Shown here piece after piece: positions 8,679-17,375 of a DNA stretch of 64,000 nucleotides. Under the pieces are notes generated by a model. It worked only from the letters and a program-made list of their open reading frames with translations. It was not told the DNA's origin and did no database searches. The stretch is from assembly GCA_036390995.1 (NCBI GenBank), contig DASWAT010000193.1:1-64000 (forward strand). The letters are read 5' to 3'. Each line of letters begins with the position of its first letter. Within the stretch, counting starts at the first letter, position 1. The translations under genes and the position numbers were made by a program. This DNA is from DASQQQ01 sp036390995. GTDB lineage: Bacteria; Actinomycetota; UBA4738; HRBIN12.

Positions 8679-9728
8679 ATGTCCACCCGAAGCCGCTTCC
8701 CGCTTGTCGCAGCGATCGTTGTCTTGACCGTGATCGCCCCCGCGCCTGCCGCCCCCGCGATGACCGTGTCCGGCGGCGCTGCCGTCCGGGTCTCCTCGCC
8801 GGCCTCGATCCAGATCGCGGCGGCCGGCGACATCGCCTGCCAGTCCGGGCCGTACCCCCCGTCCGGGAGCAGCTCCTGCCAGTACCGGGCCACCTCCGAT
8901 CTGCTGACCGACGGAGGCCTCTCGGCGGTCCTGGCACTTGGCGACGATCAATACGACGTCGGCGCCTACCGCGCCTTCCTCCGGTACTTCGATCCCACCT
9001 GGGGGCGGGCGGCCGAGATCCTGCATCCTGTCCCCGGCAACCACGAGTTCGCCCAGGATCCGACTGCGAAACCCCGCGGCTACTTCCGGTACTTCGGAGG
9101 CGCGGTCAAGGGTCCGGACGGGCTCGGCTACTACAGCTTCGATCTCCCGGCGGGGTGCACGCCCGGACACGGAGTCTGCTGGCACGTGGTCGCCCTCTCC
9201 TCGGAGCTCTGCTTCGCCCCCGGTGGCTGTGGGCCGGCCGCCGACCCGGCGAACCCGGGGACCGGGAACCGCATGTACGCGTGGCTGCAGCAGGACCTCG
9301 CTGTTCACCCGAACGCCAGCTATCCGTGCACGCTGGCCTTCTGGCATCATCCGCTCTTCTCGTTCTCGACGGGGAGCGGGGCGAGCTCTGCCGTTCGGCC
9401 ACTGTGGGAGCTCCTCTACCGAGCCCACGCCGACGTGGTCTTGAACGGGCACTCGCACAACTACCAGCGGTGGCGGCCGCAGGACCCGCTGGGGAGACGG
9501 GACCACGAACGCGGGATCCGCGAGTTCATCGCCGGCACCGGCGGAGCCAGCCACTACGCGCTGCAGCCCGGAACCCACCCGGGGAACCTGGCGGCCGCGC
9601 AGGACGACGCGTTCGGGATCCTCCGTCTCTCCTTGCGCCGGAAGGGCTACGCGTGGACGTGGGTGCCTGCCGCCGGCCAGCCGTCGGTGTTCACCGACAC
9701 GAAGACCGTCCCGGTCCGCTGCCACTGA
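8679..9728 (+). CDS. Secreted calcineurin-like metallophosphoesterase
   Basis: 349 residues with a signal peptide (about 1-28). All five metal-binding motifs of the calcineurin/purple-acid-phosphatase fold are in order: AAAGDIAC, LGDDQY, PGNHEF, FWHHPLF and NGHSHNYQR. Six or more cysteines fit an exported, disulfide-stabilised enzyme. The substrate is probably an extracellular phosphomonoester or diester and cannot be told from sequence. It starts 14 nt after the DUF1996 stop on the same strand and may be co-transcribed. A TAGGCT hexamer 11 nt before the ATG could be its own -10. Confidence 0.88.
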   Translation: MSTRSRFPLVAAIVVLTVIAPAPAAPAMTVSGGAAVRVSSPASIQIAAAGDIACQSGPYPPSGSSSCQYRATSDLLTDGGLSAVLALGDDQYDVGAYRAFLRYFDPTWGRAAEILHPVPGNHEFAQDPTAKPRGYFRYFGGAVKGPDGLGYYSFDLPAGCTPGHGVCWHVVALSSELCFAPGGCGPAADPANPGTGNRMYAWLQQDLAVHPNASYPCTLAFWHHPLFSFSTGSGASSAVRPLWELLYRAHADVVLNGHSHNYQRWRPQDPLGRRDHERGIREFIAGTGGASHYALQPGTHPGNLAAAQDDAFGILRLSLRRKGYAWTWVPAAGQPSVFTDTKTVPVRCH

Positions 9729-9763
9729 GGGGCCGAGCTGTCACGCCTGGCTCACCGTGACCG

Positions 9764-9786
9764 GTCTCCGCGAAACGTCTGGAGAC
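9764..9786. terminator. Hairpin between convergent genes
   Basis: GTCTCC (9764-9769) pairs with GGAGAC (9781-9786) across an 11-nt loop, between the phosphoesterase stop and the convergent permease stop. No U-tract; weak. Confidence 0.28.
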
Positions 9787-9799
9787 TCCGCCCGACCGA

Positions 9800-10696
9800 T
9801 CAACCCTTCACACCGGTGAGCGTCACGCCTTCGATGAAGACCCGTTGCGCCAGGAGGAACAGGAGGATGACGGGCAGCATGAAGAGGATCGACGCGGCCA
9901 TCTGGATGTTCCAGAGGACGCTCCGGTGCACGACCGAGCTGTACTGCGAAAGGCCGACCGCCAGCGTCCAGACCTTCGGATTGCTACCCGTGTACAGGAG
10001 GGGGCCGAAGAAGTCGTTCCAGCAGTAGAGGAACTGGAACAGGGCGACCGCGGCAACGGCGGGCTTGGCAAGGGGCACGATCACTCGGGTCAGGATCTGG
10101 AGTTCGCTCGCGCCGTCCACCCGTGCCGCATCGGAGAGCTCCTCGGGGATCGTGAGGAAGAACTGCCGCAGCAAGAAGATCGTGAAGGCATCGCCGAAGA
10201 AGGCCGGCACGATCAGCGGCTTCAGGGAACCGATCCAGTGCAGGCGAACGAACACCACGTACAGGGGCACTATCGTGACCTGCACGGGAAGCATGAGGGT
10301 CGACAACACCAACAGGAAGACGATGTTCCGTCCCCGCCATCGCATCCGTGAGAGGGCGTACGCGACCGGGATCGACGACAGCACCGTGCCCACCGTGGAC
10401 AACACGGCGTACACAACCGTGCTGTACGTGTAGCGGATCAACGGAATCTCGCTGAAGACCCTGGCGAAGTTGCCCCACCGGAACGGGCTCGGCCACAGGT
10501 CGGTTGTGAGTGCTTGCTGCTGGGTCATCAGTGCGGTCAGCAGGATGAAGATGAAGGGCAGGACGAAGACGGCCGACAACGCGATCGCCACCGACTGGTT
10601 CGCCACCGCCACCAGGAAGCGGCGACGGCGCTCCGCCGGAGGGACCGCCCGGGGCGTGACCCCTCCTCGAGCGGCGCGAGTGGTGGTCACGGCCAC
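9800..10696 (-). CDS. Sugar ABC transporter permease, MalG type
   Basis: 298-residue inner-membrane permease with six predicted helices and the EAA loop in the form ELSDAARVDGASELQILTRV, which contacts the ATPase. The C-terminus FIEGVTLTGVKG is characteristic of MalG-like subunits. The GTG start (10694-10696) overlaps the upstream permease TAG stop by one base (TAGTG) and has AAGGGGG six bases upstream, so the longer ATG-led form is rejected. It pairs with the MalF-type subunit and the lipoprotein. The likely ATPase is the distant gene at 19013. Confidence 0.9.
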   Translation of the reverse strand: MAVTTTRAARGGVTPRAVPPAERRRRFLVAVANQSVAIALSAVFVLPFIFILLTALMTQQQALTTDLWPSPFRWGNFARVFSEIPLIRYTYSTVVYAVLSTVGTVLSSIPVAYALSRMRWRGRNIVFLLVLSTLMLPVQVTIVPLYVVFVRLHWIGSLKPLIVPAFFGDAFTIFLLRQFFLTIPEELSDAARVDGASELQILTRVIVPLAKPAVAAVALFQFLYCWNDFFGPLLYTGSNPKVWTLAVGLSQYSSVVHRSVLWNIQMAASILFMLPVILLFLLAQRVFIEGVTLTGVKG

Positions 10697-11640
10697 TATC
10701 GGCCCCCTTGGTAATGAACCCAGCGACCGGAGGTCTTGGTGAGCACCACCGTGCATGCCATGACGACGAGGAACAACGCCCAGGCCATGGCAGCCGCGTA
10801 CCCCATGTGCGTGTACTGGATCTGCTGGTACATCCAGACGGCGTAGAAGCGCAGGGATCCCTGCGGCTCGCCGAGATGCAGCTGGCCACCCGAGGCAACG
10901 TAGGCCTGGGTGAAGTACTGGAACCCGAAGATGACACCGATGACCAGTGAAAAGAAGATCACCGGTGAGATCATCGGCAGGGTCACGTACCGGAACTTCT
11001 GCCAGGGGCCCGCACCCTCGAGATCGGCGGCCTCGTAGAGCTGCGCCGGCACATCCAGGAGGGCCGCGAGGAAGATGATCATGGTCTCACCGATCCCCCA
11101 CAGGCTGAGACCGACGAGCGCCGGCTTGGACCACTGCGGGCTGGCGAACCACAGCGGCTCCGGCACGTGCAGGAATCGCAGGATCGTGTTCACGGGGCCC
11201 GCCGGGTTCAGGAGGAAGACGAACGCCAGCGCCGCCGCGACAGCGGGGACCATGGTCGGCAGGAAGAACAAGGTCCGGTAGAAACCGGATCCGGACTTGA
11301 CCCGAGTCAGGACCATCGCGGTTGCGATGGCGAATGCGATCTGGATCGGCGTTCCGAACAAAACGATCCAGACGGTATTCCGCACTGCCTGCCAGAACAA
11401 CGAGTCGTGCTGCAGCATGAAGCGGTAGTTGAAGAGCCCGACCCATTCGGGAGACTGGAGCAGGTTGTACTTCGTGAATGAGAAGTACAGGCTCGCCAGC
11501 ATCGGGTAGAGGATGAAGCCGAGGAACCCAAGGATCCACGGCGACATGAAGAGCAGGACCACCAGGTGGTAGCGGACACGTCTCGGGCGACGGCGTCGGA
11601 CTGCCGCCGCCCGAGACGCGAGGCTCACGCCCGCTGCCAT
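10696..11640 (-). CDS. Sugar ABC transporter permease, MalF/UgpA type
   Basis: 314 residues with a basic cytoplasmic N-terminus, six hydrophobic helices and an EAA loop (QLYEAADLEGAGPWQKFRYV). It opens with MSPWILGFLGFILYPM, typical of carbohydrate permeases of the CUT1 class. The ATG at 11640 has GAGG six bases upstream, and the gene begins 13 nt after the binding-protein stop. With its partner it forms the membrane channel for a sugar delivered by the lipoprotein. Confidence 0.9.
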   Translation of the reverse strand: MAAGVSLASRAAAVRRRRPRRVRYHLVVLLFMSPWILGFLGFILYPMLASLYFSFTKYNLLQSPEWVGLFNYRFMLQHDSLFWQAVRNTVWIVLFGTPIQIAFAIATAMVLTRVKSGSGFYRTLFFLPTMVPAVAAALAFVFLLNPAGPVNTILRFLHVPEPLWFASPQWSKPALVGLSLWGIGETMIIFLAALLDVPAQLYEAADLEGAGPWQKFRYVTLPMISPVIFFSLVIGVIFGFQYFTQAYVASGGQLHLGEPQGSLRFYAVWMYQQIQYTHMGYAAAMAWALFLVVMACTVVLTKTSGRWVHYQGGR

Positions 11641-11653
11641 TCGGTCCTCGCGC

Positions 11654-12988
11654 TCAGCCGAGCTGCAGCTGCTGGTCGACCGCCGCTGCAAGTTGCTCGA
11701 GTCCGCCCTGTAGATCGGACACTTTCCCCGCCTCCCACTTCCCCTGGAAATCGGCCCAGAGGTCCGCCGGTGCGGCGCCTGCGGGCGTGAGCGGCAGGAG
11801 GTAGGAGTGCTCGTTCGAGAAGATGTCGAGGAAGGGCTTGAACTGCGGGTCGCTGCTCAGCTTTGGGTCATTCAAGGAATCGAAGGTCGTAGGCACGTTC
11901 CCGAGCAGCTCGGCGAGGGTCTCCACGGCCTTCGTGTCGGTGGTCAGGAACTTGACCAGGAGCCATGCTTCCGCCGGATGCTCGGACGTCCGCGAGATGC
12001 CCACCACCGTTCCGCCCACCTGGCCGGATCCGTACCAGTCCGAGTGGTCGTCGGCGACGGGGAAGGGAGCCGTCCCGAACTCGATCTTCGCCTCGTCATC
12101 CCGGATGAACGTCCCGCGCCACTCGCCGTCGTAGAGCATGGCGACCTTCCCCTGTTCGAAAGCCTGCGCCGAGGACCACTCCGAGTTGGGACCGCCGAGT
12201 TGCTGGTAGAACCGCTGGAGGTTGTCGTAGCCGTAGAAGTCGACCAGATCCTTGTTCCATTGGAGCAGTTGCTTCCACGCGGGGTCCGTTGCGAACGCGG
12301 ACTTCCCTTCGGGTGTGTACCACTGGGTGCCCCAGGCATTCCCGTTGTAGAGGTTGGTGTTCTCGTAGAACGTCGAAAGCGGCATGAACCCCGCGACCTT
12401 GATCGAGCCATCGGGATCGAACACCGTCAGCTTCTTCGCCATGTCGGTGAACTCGGAAAGGGTCTTCGGCGGCTCCGTATAGCCGGCGGCATCGAGCATG
12501 TCCTTGTTGTAGTAGAGACCGTAGGCGTCCGTGAGCAGCGGGAACGTGCACTGCACACCCTGGTAGCTCGTGTACTTGAGCGCCGCCGACGGGAAGACGG
12601 AGCCCAGATCCATCCCATCGGCCTTGATGAAGGGCGCGAGATCGAGCATCCCTCCGGTCGAGCAGTACAGCGGCACGTTGGTGGACTCCGAGTCGATCCC
12701 GACGTCGAACGTTTCGCCGCTGTTGATGCCTCGAACGAAGTCGATCGGTTGCTTGCCCGGGACGATCTTCACGTCGATCCACGGATACTGCGCATTGAAT
12801 CGATTCAGTACGTCGGTGAGGTTCTTCAGCTCGCGCTCGGTGAAGTAGTCCCAGACGGTCAGCGTCACGGGCGTGTGCGATCCACTCGGGTTCACCGTCT
12901 CCACCGGGCTGGAGGTAGTACCTCCGCCGGCCGTGCAAGCCCCCGCCAGCACGCCCAGCACGGCCACCACGGACAACAGCCGCTTCAT
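11654..12988 (-). CDS. Sugar-binding lipoprotein of ABC transporter
   Basis: 444 residues. The N-terminal signal MKRLLSVVAVLGVLAGAC carries a lipobox (LAGAC), so the protein is anchored outside the membrane after Lgt processing. The rest is a CUT1 solute-binding fold: LTVWDYFTERE, a central NTDKAV-like hinge region and Trp/Tyr-rich sugar-stacking segments. The ATG at 12988 has AGAGGGGG seven bases upstream. It is first in the binding protein-MalF-MalG order and lies 125 bp downstream of the ROK repressor gene, so it may be read from the ROK promoter. A perfect TTGACA (reverse strand, 13040-13045) without a clear -10 could support an internal promoter. Confidence 0.9.
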   Translation of the reverse strand: MKRLLSVVAVLGVLAGACTAGGGTTSSPVETVNPSGSHTPVTLTVWDYFTERELKNLTDVLNRFNAQYPWIDVKIVPGKQPIDFVRGINSGETFDVGIDSESTNVPLYCSTGGMLDLAPFIKADGMDLGSVFPSAALKYTSYQGVQCTFPLLTDAYGLYYNKDMLDAAGYTEPPKTLSEFTDMAKKLTVFDPDGSIKVAGFMPLSTFYENTNLYNGNAWGTQWYTPEGKSAFATDPAWKQLLQWNKDLVDFYGYDNLQRFYQQLGGPNSEWSSAQAFEQGKVAMLYDGEWRGTFIRDDEAKIEFGTAPFPVADDHSDWYGSGQVGGTVVGISRTSEHPAEAWLLVKFLTTDTKAVETLAELLGNVPTTFDSLNDPKLSSDPQFKPFLDIFSNEHSYLLPLTPAGAAPADLWADFQGKWEAGKVSDLQGGLEQLAAAVDQQLQLG

Positions 12989-13113
12989 CGTCTTACCCCC
13001 TCTGTTCCCGTCCCCTTGGATGGGGCTCCATCCCGCACCTGTCAAAGCCGACTTCTAGGGTCGCTCCTCCCCGAGCGCGCGCCCACTGGTCCCACTGCCA
13101 TTCCCCTTGTTAC

Positions 13114-14331
13114 TCACGACACCGCCTCCCGCGGAACCCGCGAGAACAACTGGTCCTGCGCCGCCTGGAGGGCCATCGCCACTGCCCCGGTCACCTCGGC
13201 GTCCTCGCCGAGGACGGAGACCTCGATCCGGGGGTGGAACGGAGACAGCGCGCGGACCTCTCGTTCCACGGGCTCCAGCAACAGGTCACCGTTGCCCCCG
13301 ATGCCGCCGCCCAGGATCACCAGCTCGGGATCTACTACGGGCACCACGGCCGTGATCGCCAACGCGATCCGTTCCGCCACGACCGCCACGACCTCGGTCG
13401 CGATCCGATCCCCGCGGCGAGCGGCCGCGAACACCTTCCGCGGAGTGAGCGGTGAACGCATGCCGCGGGAACGCGCCAGCGCGGCGACGCCCTTCGCGCC
13501 GAGCGCCGATTCCAACGCCCCCCGTCGTCGGTTCGAGGGGTCGTGCGGGTCTGCGGCGGCGAGCGGTAGATAGGCCACCTCACCCGCCACCCCAGTGGCG
13601 CCCCGGTAGAGGTCGCCGTTCAGCACAAGACCGAGCCCGACGCCAGTCCCGACGTGGAGGAACACGAAGTTCGCGATGCCCTTCCCCAGACCCCTCCACT
13701 GCTCCCCCACCGTGGCCAAGTTGACGTCGTTCTCGAAAGCGACTTTCGTGCCGAGCTCCTGTCGCACGGCCTCCACGAGCCCGTGTCGCCCCCACCCCGG
13801 CAGGTTGTGTGCCAGGGCGACCTGGTCTCCGGTCGGCTGGACCACGCCGGGGCTTCCCACCACGGCGAAGGTGACATGCCGCCACTGGATCCCCGCCTCG
13901 GCGGCCAGGCCGTGCGCCACGTGGCCGATCTGCTCGATCAGGGCCCGCGCGCTTCGAGCGCGGGCTCGTTCGTCGCGCCGCGCCACCACGTCTCCGGTGA
14001 GGTTCGCGATGGCAGCGCGGAGCCATGAGCGGCCGACATCGATGCCGACCACCCATCCGGCCGTGGGATTCAGCTCGTAGAGGAGGGCACTCGGACCCTT
14101 GCTGCCCGACGACCGGCCGGCTTCTCGGACCAAGTGCGCCTGTTCCAGAGTCATCAACGCTTGGGACACGGTCGGCTTGGACAGTCCGCTGTCCCGAGCT
14201 ATCTGCGCCCGAGAGACGGGGCCTCGCTGGCGGATGAACTCCAGGACCATGCGCTCGTTCATGGCCCTGAGGAGGCTCGGAGTGCCTGCTGCGAAGATCC
14301 GGTCGGCGCCCGTGCCCGTGCCCCCCGACAA
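13114..14331 (-). CDS. ROK-family transcriptional repressor (NagC/XylR type)
   Basis: 405 residues. A winged helix-turn-helix (about residues 36-80, core VSRAQIARDSGLSKPTVSQAL) precedes a ROK sugar-kinase-like domain with GIDVGRSWLRAAI, the ENDVNLA segment, HVGTGVGLGLVLNG and a C-terminal ILGGGIGGNGDL. A Gly-Glu-x-x-x-(Leu/Pro) replaces the usual Cys-rich zinc motif. The start is TTG at 14331; a stop lies seven codons upstream, so the frame cannot extend far. The operator and promoter lie immediately upstream, suggesting autoregulation. It probably senses a sugar or sugar phosphate of the flanking uptake genes. Confidence 0.88.
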   Translation of the reverse strand: MSGGTGTGADRIFAAGTPSLLRAMNERMVLEFIRQRGPVSRAQIARDSGLSKPTVSQALMTLEQAHLVREAGRSSGSKGPSALLYELNPTAGWVVGIDVGRSWLRAAIANLTGDVVARRDERARARSARALIEQIGHVAHGLAAEAGIQWRHVTFAVVGSPGVVQPTGDQVALAHNLPGWGRHGLVEAVRQELGTKVAFENDVNLATVGEQWRGLGKGIANFVFLHVGTGVGLGLVLNGDLYRGATGVAGEVAYLPLAAADPHDPSNRRRGALESALGAKGVAALARSRGMRSPLTPRKVFAAARRGDRIATEVVAVVAERIALAITAVVPVVDPELVILGGGIGGNGDLLLEPVEREVRALSPFHPRIEVSVLGEDAEVTGAVAMALQAAQDQLFSRVPREAVS

Positions 14332-14335
14332 TAAC

Positions 14336-14353
14336 TTAAGGAAACTTTCCTAA
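14336..14353. promoter_or_regulatory. Putative ROK operator 1 (upstream of the ROK gene)
   Basis: AGGAAACTTTCCT (14339-14351) is a perfect 13-bp palindrome around one central base, flanked by TTA/TAA. It sits between the predicted transcription start (about 14361) and the TTG start codon of the repressor gene. A 12/13 match occurs at 16313-16325. Confidence 0.6.
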
Positions 14354-14367
14354 CTATTCACTGCCGA

Positions 14368-14396
14368 ATCGTACCCGCCCAGATGCCTGGGGTCAA
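14368..14396 (-). promoter_or_regulatory. Sigma-70-type promoter of the ROK gene
   Basis: On the minus strand: TTGACC (14391-14396), 17-bp spacer, TACGAT (14368-14373). The predicted start is near 14361, which puts operator 1 at about +8 to +25. Confidence 0.55.
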
Positions 14397-14457
14397 GGCT
14401 CCGGTCTCGACCATCGCGGCCCGAGGCCCCCCCGATCGCAGAAGCACGCCGGCGAGC

Positions 14458-14922
14458 TCAGCGGATCGGGAACTGCACCTCGGTGACGTTGTCGCCCGGA
14501 TCGGGCGTCTCCTCCGGATCGGTCAGGTAGACCTCCCGGGGCGGGCCGTCGATCTCGCGCCCCTGCTCCTCGATCCACGCCGTCAGCGCCTCGTACGCGG
14601 CGCCCACCTTATCGTACGGGCCCCGATGGATCGTCCAAGCCACCTCAGCCTCGGGGATCCGGGCGCCGCGCGCCTCGCCGACGTCCTCGAACGGCTCGCG
14701 CACCGGAGCGCACACCTCGATCTCCCCGATCACCTGGTCTCCGAGTTGGTGATAGACGATGAACGGTGGGGCACTCGGCGAAACCCTTGCCCGGACCATG
14801 GCCTCCATGAGGTCGGCGAACCCTTCGTGGATGTCCTTCGCGATCGACGCCATCGACGCGGTCATCCGAACCGCGGCCACGTGCTGCGCCGGAAGCTGCT
14901 TGACCTGCACCTCGTACGCCAT
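14458..14922 (-). CDS. GyrI-like small-molecule-binding protein (SOUL/effector-binding fold)
   Basis: 154 residues, cytosolic. The fold features of the AraC effector-binding/GyrI-like domain are visible: an N-terminal VKQLPAQHVAAVRM strand, a central YHQLGDQVIGEIEV, and AWTIHRGPYDKVGAAYEAL in which the Arg-Gly-Pro-Tyr turn is typical. AAGGAGGGAG lies just before the ATG. It is downstream of the GH4 gene by 82 bp on the same strand and so may be the second gene of that operon. The ligand is unknown; a metabolite sensor or decoy is possible, but there is no DNA-binding domain. Confidence 0.75.
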   Translation of the reverse strand: MAYEVQVKQLPAQHVAAVRMTASMASIAKDIHEGFADLMEAMVRARVSPSAPPFIVYHQLGDQVIGEIEVCAPVREPFEDVGEARGARIPEAEVAWTIHRGPYDKVGAAYEALTAWIEEQGREIDGPPREVYLTDPEETPDPGDNVTEVQFPIR

Positions 14923-15004
14923 GACTCCCTCCTTCCACGTGACGAGTCAAGCGCGTACGGAGGCGGTCGTCCCAGGGGCGTTCGGCCCGGCCGGTCTGGC
15001 CCGC

Positions 15005-16276
15005 TCAGGCGGGGAAGAAGCGAGGCAGATGCTGCCGGTTCGCCTCGAGCAGCTCCTCCAGCAGTGGGGCCGCGGTCCGGTAGTCGCGGACGAGCGGGTT
15101 CGTCAGCAGCGCCTTCAGGGCAACCGCGCGATCACCCGTCGTCGCCGCCCCCACGGCGAGCCGTTCGTAGGCCTTCGCGTGCTCGACGAGGCCGAGCATC
15201 TCGGGGGCGAGCGGCGCCAGCGGGAGGGCGTGCGCGCCCTCGCGATCGATCCTCGCCGGGATCTCGACCACGGCATCATCGGACAGGTTCGGGATGGCGC
15301 CATCGTTCCGCAGGTTCACGACCTGGACGTCGCCCGTCCCGGCGTGCAGCGAGGCCACCAGCTGCGCCGCCGCCTCGCTGTAGAAGGCGCCCCCTCGCTC
15401 CTCCAGCAGCGCCGGCTTCTCGTCCAGGTTCGGGTCCTTGTAGAGCTCGAGGAGCCCAGCCTCGATGTCCATGACCTCTTCGGCGCGGGTCCGATGGGTC
15501 CGTTGGTGCTCGAGCACCTCGTCGGTCAGGTAGTAGTAGTGCAGGTAGTACGAGGGAACGGCGCCGAGGGCACGGATCAGCTCGACGGGCGTACCGGTCT
15601 CGTCGGCGATCAGCTCGGCGGAACCCTCGACGAGCTCGGGGAGGCGGTCCACGCCGTCCACGCGAACCTCCCGCTCCCAGGACAGGTGGTTCAGGCCCAC
15701 GTGCTCGAGCTCGACGCGCTCGGGCTCCACGTCGAAGTGCCGGGCGAACCGCCGCTGGAACCCGATGGCGACGTTGCACAGCCCGAGCGCCCGGTGGCCC
15801 TCGTCCAGCAACGCCTGCGTCACGATCCCGGTGGGGTTCGTGAAGTCGACGAACCACGCACCCCGTGCGCCTCGCGAGGCGGTCAGCTCGGCCAGCTCGA
15901 GCACAACAGGCACCGTCCGCAGGGCCTTCGCGAAGCCTCCGGGTCCGGTGGTCTCCTGCCCGATGCACCCGAACCGCAGCGGGAGCGTCTCGTCCACATA
16001 CCGAGCCGCCTGGCCGCCGACCCGAAGCTGGACGATCACGAAGTCCGCGCCCTCGAGCGCCTCGTCGCGGTTCCCGGTGAGCCGGAGGCGTCCGGCCCAT
16101 CCGGCCTTCGCGAGCATCCGGCCCGCAAGCGCTCCCACGATCTCGAGACGCTCCGGATCGATGTCCAGGAGCACCAGCTCCTCCACCGGAACACGGTCCG
16201 CCCGCCGCGCGAAGCCCTCCACGAGCTCGGGCGTGTAGGTACTACCGGCCCCGATCACCGACACCTTCACACCCAT
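15005..16276 (-). CDS. Family 4 glycosidase (GH4, 6-phospho-glycosidase type)
   Basis: 423 residues. N-terminal Rossmann motif VSVIGAGSTYTPELV binds NAD; LDIDPERL follows. The GH4 metal ligands are visible as Cys167 in GLCNVAIG and His197 in GLNHLSW. GH4 enzymes cleave 6-phospho-alpha or beta glycosides by an NAD/Mn2+-dependent oxidation-elimination mechanism; the motif set most resembles 6-phospho-beta-glucosidases. No PTS gene is present, so the phosphate may come from the kinase at 17985, or the enzyme may accept a non-phosphorylated or amino-sugar substrate. The ATG at 16276 lies 8 nt from a minus-strand TACGAT, which suggests a leaderless mRNA. It is divergent from the SIS gene. Confidence 0.9.
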   Translation of the reverse strand: MGVKVSVIGAGSTYTPELVEGFARRADRVPVEELVLLDIDPERLEIVGALAGRMLAKAGWAGRLRLTGNRDEALEGADFVIVQLRVGGQAARYVDETLPLRFGCIGQETTGPGGFAKALRTVPVVLELAELTASRGARGAWFVDFTNPTGIVTQALLDEGHRALGLCNVAIGFQRRFARHFDVEPERVELEHVGLNHLSWEREVRVDGVDRLPELVEGSAELIADETGTPVELIRALGAVPSYYLHYYYLTDEVLEHQRTHRTRAEEVMDIEAGLLELYKDPNLDEKPALLEERGGAFYSEAAAQLVASLHAGTGDVQVVNLRNDGAIPNLSDDAVVEIPARIDREGAHALPLAPLAPEMLGLVEHAKAYERLAVGAATTGDRAVALKALLTNPLVRDYRTAAPLLEELLEANRQHLPRFFPA

Positions 16277-16325
16277 CGCCGGGCATCGTACACTGCCCAC
16301 GATGAAATCGTTAAGAAACTTTCCT
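16266..16325. promoter_or_regulatory. Divergent leaderless promoters with ROK operator 2
   Basis: Plus strand: TTCACA (16266-16271), 17-bp spacer, TACACT (16289-16294), 7 nt, then ATG at 16302. Minus strand: TTAACG (16309-16314), 18-bp spacer, TACGAT (16285-16290), 8 nt, then ATG at 16276. The two -10 boxes overlap by two bases. AAGAAACTTTCCT (16313-16325) matches operator 1 at 12 of 13 positions and lies inside codons 4-8 of the SIS gene, where it would block the plus promoter from about +12 and partly cover the minus -35. Confidence 0.6.
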
Positions 16326-17375
16326 GATCCGTTCCTCGGCGAGATCGCCAGCCAGCCGGACGCGCTCCGCCGGGCCGCGGCTGCCCTCCTGGAGCAGCGG
16401 CCCGCGCTCGAGCGCATCCGCGAGGCCGGCACGGACGCGCGGACGCTCGTGTTCACGGGCATGGGCAGCTCGTACGACGCCTGCTACCCGGCGGTGAACG
16501 ACCTCGCCGGCAGAGGCGTCGCCGCGCTACTGGTGGACACGGCCGAGCTCCTGCACTTCCGCCGGCCGGTGCTGAACCCGCAGACCCTCGTCACGGTGGT
16601 GAGCCAGTCGGGCGAGAGCGCCGAGATCGTGAAGCTCGCCTCCGACATCTCGAAGCAGCGCCTGCAGCCGATCGTGCTGTCGATCACGAATGGGCTCGAC
16701 AACGACCTGGCGAAGCGGGCGGACATCACGCTCGACACGTGGGCCGGGCGCGAGACCGGACCATCCACCATGACCTTCGCCGCCTCGATGGCCACGCTGT
16801 CCGGGGTGGCGCGTTTGCTGGCCGGCGACAGCGTGGACACCGCGATCGACCGGACCCGCACCGCTGCGGAGGCCGCAGCCCGGGCGGTAGAGCGCTTGCT
16901 CTCGGACGCAGAAGCGTGGGCCGAGGAGCTCGTCGGCATGCTGGGCCAAAGGGCAGTGACCGTGGTACTGGGCCGGGGACCGGCCCGAGCCGCGGCGGAG
17001 ATGGGCGCACTGATGTTGAAGGAATGTGGGGTCATGGCCGAATCGCTCGAATCCGCGGCCTTCCGCCACGGGCCGCTCGAGCTCGCCGGCCCCGACATGG
17101 CCGCGATCGTGCTCGCCACCGAGCCCGAGACGCGGCGTCTGGACCTCGGGCTCGCCCGTGACCTCGTGGAGGCGGGCACCTCGGTCCTGGTCATCACCCC
17201 CGACGGCGAAGCACCGAAGGGGGCGCACGCCGCGGCGACCGGCTACCAGGATCGCGCGCTGATGTCTGCCGTCTCGATCGTGCCGATCCAGCTGCTGTCC
17301 TGGAAGCTCGCCTCGCTACGGGGCCGCACGCCCGGCGCCTACACCCGGGCGTCGAAGGTGACCACCCGTGAGTGA
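16302..17375 (+). CDS. SIS-domain sugar-phosphate isomerase/deaminase (GlmS C-terminal/AgaS type)
   Basis: 357 residues with two SIS domains. The first has TGMGSSYDACYPAVN and VVSQSGESAEIVKLA, the phosphosugar-binding Ser/Thr loops. The second has LGRGPARAAAEMGALMLKE and the ESLESAAFRHGPLEL segment with the conserved Glu and His of GlmS-like isomerases. The family interconverts aminosugar phosphates, here probably glucosamine-6-phosphate to fructose-6-phosphate. There is no glutaminase domain, so deamination is more likely than synthesis. The ATG lies 7 nt from a -10 box and has no ribosome site, so translation is probably leaderless. First gene of a four-gene operon. Confidence 0.86.
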   Translation: MKSLRNFPDPFLGEIASQPDALRRAAAALLEQRPALERIREAGTDARTLVFTGMGSSYDACYPAVNDLAGRGVAALLVDTAELLHFRRPVLNPQTLVTVVSQSGESAEIVKLASDISKQRLQPIVLSITNGLDNDLAKRADITLDTWAGRETGPSTMTFAASMATLSGVARLLAGDSVDTAIDRTRTAAEAAARAVERLLSDAEAWAEELVGMLGQRAVTVVLGRGPARAAAEMGALMLKECGVMAESLESAAFRHGPLELAGPDMAAIVLATEPETRRLDLGLARDLVEAGTSVLVITPDGEAPKGAHAAATGYQDRALMSAVSIVPIQLLSWKLASLRGRTPGAYTRASKVTTRE

